Below are positions 1-7,782 of a stretch of 64,000 nucleotides of DNA, one piece after another. Each line of letters starts with the position of its first letter. Position 1 is the stretch's first letter. The translations under genes and the position numbers were made by a program. The stretch comes from an uncultured bacterium. Its GTDB lineage: Bacteria; Muiribacteriota; Ozemobacteria; Ozemobacterales; Ozemobacteraceae. The notes below the pieces were generated by a model that did not search any database, was not told the origin of the DNA, and saw only the letters and a list, made by a program, of their open reading frames with translations. The stretch is from assembly GCA_937949615.1 (NCBI GenBank), contig CALEDQ010000008.1, positions 62,001-126,000 of the forward strand, given 5' to 3'.

Positions 1-1595
1 CGCAGCACGCGGGTTTCGACGTTCTCCGGCCGCAATGAATCGAGAGTAATTTTTTCGTTTTTGAGAACCGCGTCGAGCTGATCTTCGGACAGTTTTGAAA
101 CGAGCGAGATCATGCGATCCTTGTCGACGTCGGATGAATTATCGAAAAGATTCAGAAACGATGTGACGCCGAAATAGTCGCGGCGTTTAAGGATTTCGCG
201 CGACCACCAGGCAATATCAGCGCTGTTATCGAAGCAGGCCGAAACCAGTTCTTTCAAAAACGCCTTGCGTGGCTGACGCGCGAGATTTTCGACAATAGTA
301 TGTCTGATCGACAGGTCTTTGTCATCGAGCTTGAGCAGCAGCAGCCCGGCGATCAGCTCGAATTTCTGCAGTTTTGAAATGGCTTCGATAGCACAGGTGC
401 GCACCAGTGTGTTCTTGGAATTGTCGATCAAAAACAACAGCGGTCGCAGTGCTTCTTTTGAGCCGATTACCCCGAGAATCTTCAGAACCTGAATGATCAG
501 ATCTTCATCTTCGGTATCGAGACAGGCGAGCAGCGGGTCAACCGCATGCACCCCAAGCTGAACGATAATACGGTGAGCGTAATCCTGAATGAAGATCGAT
601 TCATCCTTGATAAACGGCAAAAGCTCGGTAATTACCGAAGGGTCGCGCACTTCGCCGAGGGCGGTCAACAGATAATATTTGGTATCCTGGGTCGGCTGGC
701 CGAATTTTTCGTGAACCAGCTTGACGACTTCAAGGCCCAGCACTCTGCCGAGCAGATTCATCATGCTCAGTCTGGTGTCTTTGCTGGCAGTCGGAAAAAT
801 CGCAAGAACGTGCGGTACCACTTCGCGGCCCCAGTTACTGAGCGCTTTGATCGATTCCTGTCTGACGACCATGGATTCGTCATCGAGAAGGCCAAGAAGC
901 GTCTTGAGTGAGTTCTCATTTTTAACTTCACCCAGGCCGGCGCAGATGTATGGCTTGAAAACACCATTGCGGTCGGATTCGAGCATGCGCTGGAACAAAG
1001 TAAAGGCTTTTTCGCGCAGAATGAGAGGAATCAGCTTGATACATTCGTATTTCTGCTGGCTCGAGCAGCTTTGAAAATATTCCTGAATGATCTGATAAAT
1101 CGAATCGCCCTGCTCGATCAGAGCTCTTTTTGCCTGTTTTCTGACAATCCAGCTCGGGTCGCTGATTTTTTCGAGAAACGCGAGAATGACCTTTTTATCA
1201 GGGTTTTTTGAGAGAGCTTCAAGCGATATCTTGCGGATTTCGTCGTTTTCGCGGCTGTTGAGAATATCGAGCAGTTCTTCCTGGCGGATAAAGCCAAGTT
1301 CGATAAGAATAAAGAACGCCCAGAATCTGACGGTCATGTCAGAAGACAGTCGCAGGGCCGGCAGAACGTCTTTAAGAATAGTCGGGTAGTTTATGACTAT
1401 CTGAACAGCTTTTTTCTGAATGCTTTCAAACTTGCTGGCGAGAGCAATCGGCAGGGTTGTCGAGATAACCTTTTTCTGTTTTTCTGAATTCTGCGACTGC
1501 AGCAGCGATGCGAGCTTATCCAGGGCATGTTCGTTATCAAGAAAGTCGTGGCTTCTCAGTTTATCCTGTAGACTGAGCAGGATTTCCTCTATCAT
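1..1595 (-). CDS. HEAT-repeat protein, C-terminus cut off by window edge
   Basis: An open frame of 531 codons runs from an ATG at 1595 off the left edge without a stop. A good ribosome site (AAGGA, 9 bases before the ATG) decides the start. The translation is a series of about 30-residue helical pairs with the HEAT/PBS-lyase pattern, for example DPSWIVRKQAKRALIEQG and DDESMVVRQESIKALSNWG, where D-x-x-x-x-V-R-x-x-A recurs. No signal peptide or membrane helix is visible, so it is probably a cytoplasmic scaffold or protein-interaction module. The function cannot be inferred from repeats alone, and the missing C-terminus could carry another domain. Confidence 0.8.
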   Translation of the reverse strand, partial: MIEEILLSLQDKLRSHDFLDNEHALDKLASLLQSQNSEKQKKVISTTLPIALASKFESIQKKAVQIVINYPTILKDVLPALRLSSDMTVRFWAFFILIELGFIRQEELLDILNSRENDEIRKISLEALSKNPDKKVILAFLEKISDPSWIVRKQAKRALIEQGDSIYQIIQEYFQSCSSQQKYECIKLIPLILREKAFTLFQRMLESDRNGVFKPYICAGLGEVKNENSLKTLLGLLDDESMVVRQESIKALSNWGREVVPHVLAIFPTASKDTRLSMMNLLGRVLGLEVVKLVHEKFGQPTQDTKYYLLTALGEVRDPSVITELLPFIKDESIFIQDYAHRIIVQLGVHAVDPLLACLDTEDEDLIIQVLKILGVIGSKEALRPLLFLIDNSKNTLVRTCAIEAISKLQKFELIAGLLLLKLDDKDLSIRHTIVENLARQPRKAFLKELVSACFDNSADIAWWSREILKRRDYFGVTSFLNLFDNSSDVDKDRMISLVSKLSEDQLDAVLKNEKITLDSLRPENVETRVL

Positions 1596-1681
1596 AAACT
1601 GCGTTCCTTGGCTTCTTTAATGTGTGAGTCAAAACAGCTCAGAGAATTATATCAGTTATTCACCATGGATGGGGATTTTTT

Positions 1682-2386
1682 TTAAAAACTGCACACCGGC
1701 AGACCGGGTAATTTGAGCAGATGGCGGTTTCCGGTCAGAAACATGGCGGCACCGGCGGCAATAGAGCAGCAATAAGCCTGCAAAGACATTTCACCGGCCG
1801 AATGCGGCAGCTCAAGCGAGCGTTTAAGAGCGTCTTCATTGAATGGTGCGAGTTCAAAAACATTCTGCCCAAGAATGAATTCATGAATCCGGTTAAGTTG
1901 AGCATGACTACGACCGGCCCGGCGCAAAATCCAGAATGCCAGAGGAACGGCGAGAACCAGCCCTTCAGCTCTGCCGACCAGCGAAAAAATTTCGGCCGCA
2001 CCCGGCCCATCGGTCAGCCACACCAGAAGTGGCTCGGCATCGAATGCCAGCAGACCTTCGTTAAATGAGATAATGCGCCCGGCCCTGACGACTTCGGGAG
2101 GTTTTACGTACCCTTTCAGAATGCCGCGACCGGCAACGAACCTTTCGCGCCAGTAGGCTGAACGCTCGCCATAGCTGATGGAATATACCGCACCGCGCCG
2201 TTGTGCCAGCCAGGCATCGACATCAGATTCGAGAAAAACCGTTTTTCGACCGGCATGTCTGGCCAGAGATGAAAATTCCGGTCGGTGATTGGGTGAACTG
2301 GGCGACACCCAGGCCTGTACCGTGTGGCGTGACACGCGAAGTTTTTCAGATATTTCATTGAGAGTCAGAAGTTTTTCGCTGCTCAT
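1682..2386 (-). CDS. HTH (excisionase/MerR-like) fused to a degenerate PIN domain
   Basis: A 234-residue protein. Residues 5-60 form a helix-turn-helix of the excisionase/MerR type (LTLNEISEKLRVSRHTVQAW, ending in a DVDAWL motif). Residues 112-231 align with the VapC-type PIN fold: strand LLAFDAEPLLVWL, then PGAAEI, LVLAVPLAF, APFNEDA, AGEMSL, and MFLTGNRHLLKLPGLPV. Only the first catalytic Asp (D116) is kept. The usual Glu is F151, the next Asp is A204, and the final D-x-D is N220/H222. It is therefore probably not a nuclease but a DNA-binding protein with a dead PIN used for dimerisation or sensing. No antitoxin gene is adjacent. Four 10-bp direct repeats lie over its start codon and suggest autoregulation. 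The HTH and PIN folds are clear; the function is inference. Confidence 0.72.
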   Translation of the reverse strand: MSSEKLLTLNEISEKLRVSRHTVQAWVSPSSPNHRPEFSSLARHAGRKTVFLESDVDAWLAQRRGAVYSISYGERSAYWRERFVAGRGILKGYVKPPEVVRAGRIISFNEGLLAFDAEPLLVWLTDGPGAAEIFSLVGRAEGLVLAVPLAFWILRRAGRSHAQLNRIHEFILGQNVFELAPFNEDALKRSLELPHSAGEMSLQAYCCSIAAGAAMFLTGNRHLLKLPGLPVCSF

Positions 2387-2425
2387 GTCAATATGTTACA
2401 ATATTTTACAATATTTTTCAATACG
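2386..2425. repeat. Four tandem 10-bp repeats (TTNCAATATT) at the HTH-PIN gene start
   Basis: Read on the plus strand the four units are TGTCAATATG, TTACAATATT, TTACAATATT and TTTCAATACG, in exact register with no gaps. The first unit overlaps the ATG of the minus-strand HTH-PIN gene. Head-to-tail repeats spaced one helical turn are what cooperative excisionase/BldC-type HTH proteins bind, so this is a likely autoregulatory operator (inference). Confidence 0.6.
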
Positions 2426-2596
2426 TCAGAAACCCGCATCAGCAGCCCACTTTCTTAGTCACCCCGATTTCCGCGAAACCGTTGCTGATGTTGCCTGACG
2501 CACCGGCCATAGACGAGAATCGTGATCAAAAGCAGCAAGCACAAGTTTTTTCGGCTATGCCTCTGATCAGCAAGCAGTTTTTTACTGACAGCGAGC

Positions 2597-2625
2597 TTGA
2601 CCATAAAACAGTTTTCGGTTAACAT
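2597..2625 (+). promoter_or_regulatory. Sigma-70-type promoter of the rpsB operon
   Basis: TTGACC (2597-2602) and TAACAT (2620-2625) are separated by 17 bases. Transcription would start near 2632, giving a leader of about 44 bases before rpsB. A short inverted repeat TTCGGT/ACCGAA (2614-2619, 2627-2632) straddles the -10 box and the start point. Confidence 0.65.
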
Positions 2626-2675
2626 GACCGAACCAACTTAACTTTTTACGGAAATATTTCGGAGGTACAGTTTCA

Positions 2676-3485
2676 ATGTCAATGGTATCTATGAAAAGCC
2701 TGCTCGAAGCAGGTGTACACTTTGGTCATCAGACCAGAAGATGGAACCCGAAGATGGCCAAATACATCTTCACCGCCCGCAACGGCATTTACATTATCGA
2801 CCTGCAGAAGACCACCAAGCTGCTTGACGAAGCATGTGATTTCATCAAAAGCGTCGTGCGCGAAGGCAAACCGATTCTTTTCGTCAGCACCAAGCGCCAG
2901 GCCCAGGAAATCATCAAGCAGGAAGCAGACCGCTGCGGCATGTTTTTTATCAATTACCGCTGGCTCGGCGGCATGCTGACTAACCACGTCACCATCGAAA
3001 AACGCATCAACCGCCTCAAAGAACTCAATGACCTCATTGACAGCGGCAAAATCGAATCTTACCCGAAAAAAGAAGCCTCTAAAATGCGCAAAGAACGCGA
3101 AAAACTTGATCGCGCTCTCGGCGGCATCAAAGATATGAAGGGCATGCCCGGCGCTATCTTCGTTATCGATCCTCATAAAGAAGCTATCGCCGTTGCAGAA
3201 GCCAGAAAAGTCGGTATCCCGATAGTTTCTGTCGTAGACACCAACTGTGACCCCGACAACATCGACTTCGTCATCCCCGGCAACGACGACGCCATCAGAG
3301 CCGTGAAGCTGGTTACCAGCCTGATCTCTGATTCAGTTCTCGAAGCCCTCGAAGGCAAGTCCTTCGGTGAAGTCCGCGATACAGCAGAAATTGAAACCGC
3401 CATGACTGAAGATGTCGATATGGCTTCAGCCCTCGGCATGGTTGCGGGTTCTGACGACGCAGACGAAAAACTCGTTATTGACTAA
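2676..3485 (+). CDS. rpsB: 30S ribosomal protein S2
   Basis: 269 residues, normal length for bacterial S2. It opens with the diagnostic block SLLEAGVHFGHQTRRWNPKM, followed by YIFTARNGIYIIDLQKT, RWLGGMLTNHVTI and the FVIDPHKEAIAVAEA...GIPIVSVVDTNCDPD segment. A strong GGAGG at about 2660 sits before the ATG. S2 is assembled late into the small subunit, bound at the head/body junction with S1. It is the first gene of the rpsB-tsf-pyrH-frr order that is widespread in bacteria. The C-terminus is acidic (MTEDVDMAS...SDDADE), as in many S2 proteins. Confidence 0.98.
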   Translation: MSMVSMKSLLEAGVHFGHQTRRWNPKMAKYIFTARNGIYIIDLQKTTKLLDEACDFIKSVVREGKPILFVSTKRQAQEIIKQEADRCGMFFINYRWLGGMLTNHVTIEKRINRLKELNDLIDSGKIESYPKKEASKMRKEREKLDRALGGIKDMKGMPGAIFVIDPHKEAIAVAEARKVGIPIVSVVDTNCDPDNIDFVIPGNDDAIRAVKLVTSLISDSVLEALEGKSFGEVRDTAEIETAMTEDVDMASALGMVAGSDDADEKLVID

Positions 3486-3514
3486 TTAAGCTACAGAAGC
3501 GAAAGGTGGAAACT

Positions 3515-4612
3515 ATGCAGATAAGTGCTCAGATGGTAAAAGAGCTTCGTGAAAAAACTAATGCCGGCATGCTGAAATGCAAAGAAGCCCTGGTAGAATG
3601 TAATGGCGATTTTGAAGCCGCCGTTGACTACCTCCGCAAGAAGGGCCTTGCCTCAGCCGACAAACGCTCCGGTCGCACTACTTCACAGGGTCTGGTAATT
3701 CCGTTGACCACTGCTGACAAACGCACCGCTGCCATGGTCGAAGTCAACTGTGAAACTGACTTTGTCGCCAGAAACGAAGATTTCGGAGCTTTTGCGAACA
3801 AGATCGCGAATCTGGTTCTCAAAACCCCATCTGTAAAAACTGCAGAAGACCTCAACAAGCTTACTGTCGACGGGCAGCCGTTCGAAGAATTTGTTAAGTC
3901 AAAAATCGCCACCACCGGCGAAAACATCTCGGTAAGCCGTGCTGAACACCTCACTTTTGCCGCCGGCCAGAATGGTATCTTTGATACCTATATCCACGGC
4001 GAAGGCAGCATTGGCGTTCTCATTCAGGTCAAAGCCGAAAATGAAGCCGCCGCGAAAAAATCAGAAGTGGCTCACTACGCTCATGAAGTAGCTCTTCAGG
4101 TTGCCGCCATGAATCCAATGGCTTTGTCTTCCGATAACATCACTCAGGAAGTAAAAACCAGAGAACTTAATATTGCCGTCGAAAAAACAAAAGCTGAACT
4201 GATTTCAAAAGCCGTTAATAAAGCTCTTGAGAAAGAAAAAATCAATCCTGCCCATGTTGACAGCGAAGACCACATGAAGTCCAACATGGAAAAAGGCTGG
4301 ATTGACCAGGAAACAGTAGACAAAGCTCGCAAAATCATTAATACGGTTTCTGCTGAGGCTGCCGCTGCTCAGGACGATAAAAAGATTCGCTCAATCGCAG
4401 AAGGCAGATTGAACAAATACTTCAAAGAAAATTGTCTCCTTGACCAGGCTTATGTTAAAGATGACAAAAAATCAATCTCTGACCTTACCAATGAAGTGTC
4501 CAAAGCAATCGGCGCTAAAATAGAGCTGGTTACCTATCGCAGATGGGCCCGCGGTGAAGCCGCAGCCACTGAAACCGCTCAGCATGAAAAATCTGCTGAA
4601 GCCTCTGCTTAA
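3515..4612 (+). CDS. tsf: Elongation factor Ts
   Basis: Nucleotide exchange factor that releases GDP from EF-Tu. The N-terminal UBA-like domain is plain (VKELREKTNAGMLKCKEAL, then DYLRKKGLASADKRSGRTTSQG), followed by the signature VEVNCETDFVARNEDF and the two exchange subdomains (YIHGEGSIGVLIQVKAEN, VALQVAAMNP). The start at ATG 3515 is chosen because AAGGTGG lies 5-6 bases before it; an in-frame GTG at 3506 would sit inside that ribosome site. At 365 residues it is longer than the 283-residue E. coli protein, with an extended helical region around residues 210-320. It lies 29 bases after rpsB in the same operon. Confidence 0.97.
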   Translation: MQISAQMVKELREKTNAGMLKCKEALVECNGDFEAAVDYLRKKGLASADKRSGRTTSQGLVIPLTTADKRTAAMVEVNCETDFVARNEDFGAFANKIANLVLKTPSVKTAEDLNKLTVDGQPFEEFVKSKIATTGENISVSRAEHLTFAAGQNGIFDTYIHGEGSIGVLIQVKAENEAAAKKSEVAHYAHEVALQVAAMNPMALSSDNITQEVKTRELNIAVEKTKAELISKAVNKALEKEKINPAHVDSEDHMKSNMEKGWIDQETVDKARKIINTVSAEAAAAQDDKKIRSIAEGRLNKYFKENCLLDQAYVKDDKKSISDLTNEVSKAIGAKIELVTYRRWARGEAAATETAQHEKSAEASA

Positions 4613-4653
4613 GGTTAAGTGAAACTCTCTCCGAAGTATCCGTCCGTATGATG

Positions 4654-4684
4654 TTAGAGACGCCTGCGCCGCAGGCGTCTCTAA
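4654..4684. repeat. Perfect 15-bp inverted repeat between tsf and pyrH
   Basis: Left arm TTAGAGACGCCTGCG (4654-4668), one central C, and the exact reverse complement at 4670-4684. As RNA it would be a GC-rich hairpin, but no U-run follows, so it is not a classical intrinsic terminator. It may lower readthrough, protect the rpsB-tsf message end, or be a REP-like dispersed palindrome. Confidence 0.75.
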
Positions 4685-4715
4685 CCCTGTAAACCCGGTT
4701 ATAACAGGAAAGAAC

Positions 4716-5453
4716 ATGAATCAAGTTTCGCCATCGCCCAGACCCAGATTCACCAGGCCGTTGCTCAAGCTCAGCGGCGAAATGTTCGGCGGCAAAGACG
4801 GTTACGGCTTTGACCGCAGCACCCTCGAAAAATTCGCTGAAGAAGTCAAAGCGCTGATCAAAGTCGGAATCACCCCCGGCATCGTCATCGGCGGCGGTAA
4901 TTTTTTCAGGGGCGCCCGCACGACTCTGCCGGCTCTCAAACGCCATCGGGCCGATGCGATCGGCATGCTGGCAACGGTCATGAATGCAATCTGCTTTGCC
5001 GAGCATCTTGAAGCCGCCGGGGTAAAAACCGCGGTTTTTTCGGCAATTCCGATGGGCAGCATGGCCCTCGCCTACGATATCGACCTGGCCAGACGCTATC
5101 TTGCCGAAGGCATTGTCTGCCTTTATTCATGTGGCACCGGCAACCCCTATTTCAGTACCGACTCGGGTTCAGCGCTCAGAGCCATCGAGACCGGCTGCGA
5201 TGTGCTGATCAAAGGCACAAAAGTAGACGGAGTCTACGACTCCGACCCGGCCAAAAACCCGAACGCCCGCAAATTTGACCAGATCACTTACGAAGAAGTC
5301 CTGGCCCGCAACCTTGGTGTCATGGATCTCGTCGCCATTACACTCTGCCGTGATAACCGCATGCCGCTGAAGGTTCTCAATCTCAATGAACCCGGCATCA
5401 TGCTGCGCGCCTGCCTCGGTGAAAACACCGGAACTGACGTAATCGAAAGCTAA
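4716..5453 (+). CDS. pyrH: UMP kinase
   Basis: Phosphorylates UMP to UDP with ATP in pyrimidine nucleotide synthesis. 245 residues, amino-acid-kinase fold. Visible motifs are LLKLSGEMFGG, GIVIGGGNFFRG, the uridylate-binding RADAIGMLATVMNAI block, TGNPYFSTDSGSALRA and KGTKVDGVYDSDPAKNPNA. AGGAAAG sits 6 bases before the ATG. It follows tsf after 103 bases that contain the 31-base palindrome, the only sizeable gap in this operon. Confidence 0.97.
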   Translation: MNQVSPSPRPRFTRPLLKLSGEMFGGKDGYGFDRSTLEKFAEEVKALIKVGITPGIVIGGGNFFRGARTTLPALKRHRADAIGMLATVMNAICFAEHLEAAGVKTAVFSAIPMGSMALAYDIDLARRYLAEGIVCLYSCGTGNPYFSTDSGSALRAIETGCDVLIKGTKVDGVYDSDPAKNPNARKFDQITYEEVLARNLGVMDLVAITLCRDNRMPLKVLNLNEPGIMLRACLGENTGTDVIES

Positions 5454-5475
5454 TTTTTTCAGGAGGAACTCTTCA

Positions 5476-6036
5476 ATGTCTCTCGAATCAATCATCAACG
5501 ATGCTAAAAACAAAATGCTTCAGTCTATTGAAGTTCTTAAAAAAGATTATTCGACCATGCGCACCTCACGGGCGACCCCGTCACTGCTGAGCCGCATCAC
5601 GGTTTTACAATACGGTCAGGAAGTTCCCCTGCAACATGTCGCTTCGGTTTCTGCCCCAGACCCGAAATCTCTCGTCATTCAGCCCTGGGACAAAACCATG
5701 CTCAGCGAAATTGAAAAAGCCATTCAGAAGTCAGATTTAGGCCTCAACCCGCAGAACGACGGCAACCTTATCCGCCTGCCGATTCCGCCGCTCACTGAAG
5801 AACGCCGCAACGACCTCGTGAAAAACGCCAAGAAAAAGGCTGAAGATTACAAGGTTGCCCTGCGCAACGTCAGAAGAGACGCCAACGACGTGCTCAAAGC
5901 CATGGAAAAGAAGAGCGAAATCACTCAGGACGAATGTAAAAAGGCGCTTGACCGCATTCAGAAGCTGACCGACGAATACGTCGAAGGTATTCAGAAGGTT
6001 TTTGTCGCCAAGGAAAACGAAATTCTCGGAAAATAA
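5476..6036 (+). CDS. frr: Ribosome recycling factor
   Basis: Works with EF-G to split post-termination ribosomes. 186 residues, the standard length (185 in E. coli). Domain I three-helix bundle residues are present: MRTSRATPSLLSRITVLQYG near the N-terminus and PIPPLTEERRNDLVK...AEDYKVALRNVRRDAND near the C-terminus. AGGAGGA at 5460 gives a strong ribosome site. 22 bases after pyrH, 3 bases before the ferredoxin gene. Confidence 0.98.
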   Translation: MSLESIINDAKNKMLQSIEVLKKDYSTMRTSRATPSLLSRITVLQYGQEVPLQHVASVSAPDPKSLVIQPWDKTMLSEIEKAIQKSDLGLNPQNDGNLIRLPIPPLTEERRNDLVKNAKKKAEDYKVALRNVRRDANDVLKAMEKKSEITQDECKKALDRIQKLTDEYVEGIQKVFVAKENEILGK

Positions 6037-6039
6037 GCC

Positions 6040-6207
6040 ATGTACAAAATCACTGAAGAATGTGTTTCATGTGGTACCTGCCACCCCGTATGCCCGGTTA
6101 AGGCCATCAAAATCGGCTTTCCCTATGTCATCACCAGTAAATGCACCAGCTGTGGCAAATGCGCCGAAGTGTGCCCGGTCGATGCCATTGTCAAAGGCGA
6201 AGACTGA
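6040..6207 (+). CDS. Small 2[4Fe-4S] ferredoxin (55 residues)
   Basis: A 55-residue clostridial-type ferredoxin. Two cluster motifs of the form C-x2-C-x2-C-x3-C-P are intact: Cys 8, 11, 14, 18 followed by P19, and Cys 35, 38, 41, 45 followed by P46. The halves are repeats of each other, as in bacterial 8Fe ferredoxins. It carries low-potential electrons in the cytoplasm, fitting an anaerobic metabolism. The ATG lies 3 bases after the frr stop and the uppS start is 12 bases downstream, so it is co-transcribed with translation and cell-envelope genes, an unusual position. Its redox partner is not in this window. Confidence 0.93.
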   Translation: MYKITEECVSCGTCHPVCPVKAIKIGFPYVITSKCTSCGKCAEVCPVDAIVKGED

Positions 6208-6218
6208 AAAGCGGCCGC

Positions 6219-6980
6219 ATGACCGAAAACAGAGAAACACTCAGAGACAGCCTGCTGAAAGAGCTTGACCCGGCAAAGATTCCGGGTCATATTGGCATAA
6301 TCATGGACGGCAATGGCCGCTGGGCAAAAAGCCGCGGTAAAAGCCGCATTCACGGTCATCAGGAAGGCGCGCGCCGCGTTAAGACCGTCGTGCGCTTTGC
6401 CAACGATCTCGGCGTCAAACATATCAGTCTCTACGCCTTTTCGGTCGAAAACTGGGCCCGCCCAAGTTTTGAAGTATCGGCGCTGATGCGTCTGATCAGA
6501 GCCTATATTGTCAGAGAGCGCAACGATCTGCACGCCGAAGGGGTAAAATTCAGACTGCTTGGCCGTCTTGAAGAACTGGCCCCCGAAATTATCCGCCAGG
6601 CCGATATTTCGACCGAACTGATGAAAAATAACCCGGGTCTGTCACTCAACCTCTGCATAAATTACGGTGGCCGTGCCGAAATCGTCGACGCGGTCAAAAA
6701 GATTATCAACAAAGGCTACAAGGCTGATCAGATAACTGAAGAGCTGATCGCCGCCAATTTATACTGGCCAGAACTTCCCGATGTTGACCTGATGGTAAGA
6801 ACCAGCGGCGAAATGCGTACCAGCAATTTTCACCTCTGGCGCGGAGCTTACTCAGAGCTTTATTTCACCCCCGTTCTCTGGCCGGATTTTGACGATGTCG
6901 AGCTGCTGAAGGCACTTCTTGCCTACCAGAACCGCGAACGGCGTTTTGGCATGATCAGCGAACAGCTCGCGCAAAACTGA
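6219..6980 (+). CDS. uppS: Isoprenyl transferase (undecaprenyl diphosphate synthase)
   Basis: Condenses isopentenyl diphosphate with farnesyl diphosphate, cis-type, to make the C55 lipid carrier for peptidoglycan and surface glycans. 253 residues from ATG 6219; an in-frame start at 6141 would lie inside the ferredoxin gene and is rejected. Motifs: HIGIIMDGNGRWAKSRG (catalytic Asp in MDGNGRWA), HISLYAFSVENWARP, and the C-terminal substrate-binding RTSGEMRTSNFHLWRGAYSE. The ribosome site is weak (AAAAGCGG), which suggests translational coupling to the ferredoxin gene. It is followed directly by cdsA, one base after its stop. Confidence 0.96.
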   Translation: MTENRETLRDSLLKELDPAKIPGHIGIIMDGNGRWAKSRGKSRIHGHQEGARRVKTVVRFANDLGVKHISLYAFSVENWARPSFEVSALMRLIRAYIVRERNDLHAEGVKFRLLGRLEELAPEIIRQADISTELMKNNPGLSLNLCINYGGRAEIVDAVKKIINKGYKADQITEELIAANLYWPELPDVDLMVRTSGEMRTSNFHLWRGAYSELYFTPVLWPDFDDVELLKALLAYQNRERRFGMISEQLAQN

Positions 6981-6981
6981 T

Positions 6982-7761
6982 ATGCTGGCAAGAATACCGG
7001 TCCTGCTGCTCGGAATACCTGCTGCCTACGGGCTGCTGGTGGCTGGCGGCGATATAGTCCGCCTGATTTTCATTGCAATTGTCTGTCTCATGGGCCAGTT
7101 TGAGCTGACCCGCATGCTCGAACGCGAAGAAAAACGCCTGCCGCTCGCCGAATGGGCCGGCGCCGTGCTGATCATGACAGCCGCCCATCTCAGTGGCGAA
7201 CGCGGCCTGCTGCTGGCATCAGGTCTGGCAGCCGTTCTTCTGATGGCAACGACGGTATTGCGGGGGCTGCGCGGTGATGGCTGCCGCCGTTTCTGCCACG
7301 GGCTGTTCAGCCTGCTGTATCTGCCTTTCTGCCTCAGCTTTTTTCTGCTGCTTGGCCGGACTTACGGTGGCATGACGCTTTTTGTGCTGATCGCATCGAT
7401 ATGGGCTCTCGACATTGGCGCCTATGCTTTTGGCATGAGCATTCGCGGCCCGCGCCTCGCCCCGAAAATCAGCCCGAACAAGACTATTTCCGGGGCTGTC
7501 GGTGGCGCCCTTTCCTGCATTGCTTTCATCGTTATGGCTGGTCATTACCAGATGCTGACGCTCGCCACCCCGAACCTGCTGGCTCTTGCTTTTTCGGTTG
7601 CCATTCTCGGACAACTTGCCGATTTATTTGAATCGATACTCAAACGCGAGTCTGAAATCAAAGACTCAGGGGCGCTTCTCGGCGCCCATGGCGGCATACT
7701 CGACCGGATAGACAGTATCCTGTTTCTCGGCCCGGTGTGTTATATGGTTTTCATTTTATAA
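6982..7761 (+). CDS. cdsA: Phosphatidate cytidylyltransferase
   Basis: Makes CDP-diacylglycerol from phosphatidate and CTP in the inner membrane. 259 residues with about seven to eight hydrophobic helices. The C-terminal signature is clear: GQLADLFESILKRESEIKDSG, then GAHGGILDRIDSILF, which holds the catalytic acidic residues of the Cds family. A conserved IRGPRLAPKISPNKTISGAVGG segment precedes it. It starts 1 base after uppS, the usual uppS-cdsA pairing. The dxr gene that often lies between cdsA and rseP is absent here. Confidence 0.95.
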   Translation: MLARIPVLLLGIPAAYGLLVAGGDIVRLIFIAIVCLMGQFELTRMLEREEKRLPLAEWAGAVLIMTAAHLSGERGLLLASGLAAVLLMATTVLRGLRGDGCRRFCHGLFSLLYLPFCLSFFLLLGRTYGGMTLFVLIASIWALDIGAYAFGMSIRGPRLAPKISPNKTISGAVGGALSCIAFIVMAGHYQMLTLATPNLLALAFSVAILGQLADLFESILKRESEIKDSGALLGAHGGILDRIDSILFLGPVCYMVFIL

Positions 7762-7782
7762 ACTGTCAGGAAAGGTCGTCGG

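Noticed and set aside
546..1074. Plus-strand open frames at 546-911 and 721-1074
   Set aside because: Opposite the HEAT-repeat frame, which is continuous from 1595 to the window edge and has clear repeats.
1682..2386. Toxin-antitoxin pair containing the PIN protein
   Set aside because: No separate antitoxin or toxin gene is adjacent and the catalytic acids are missing.
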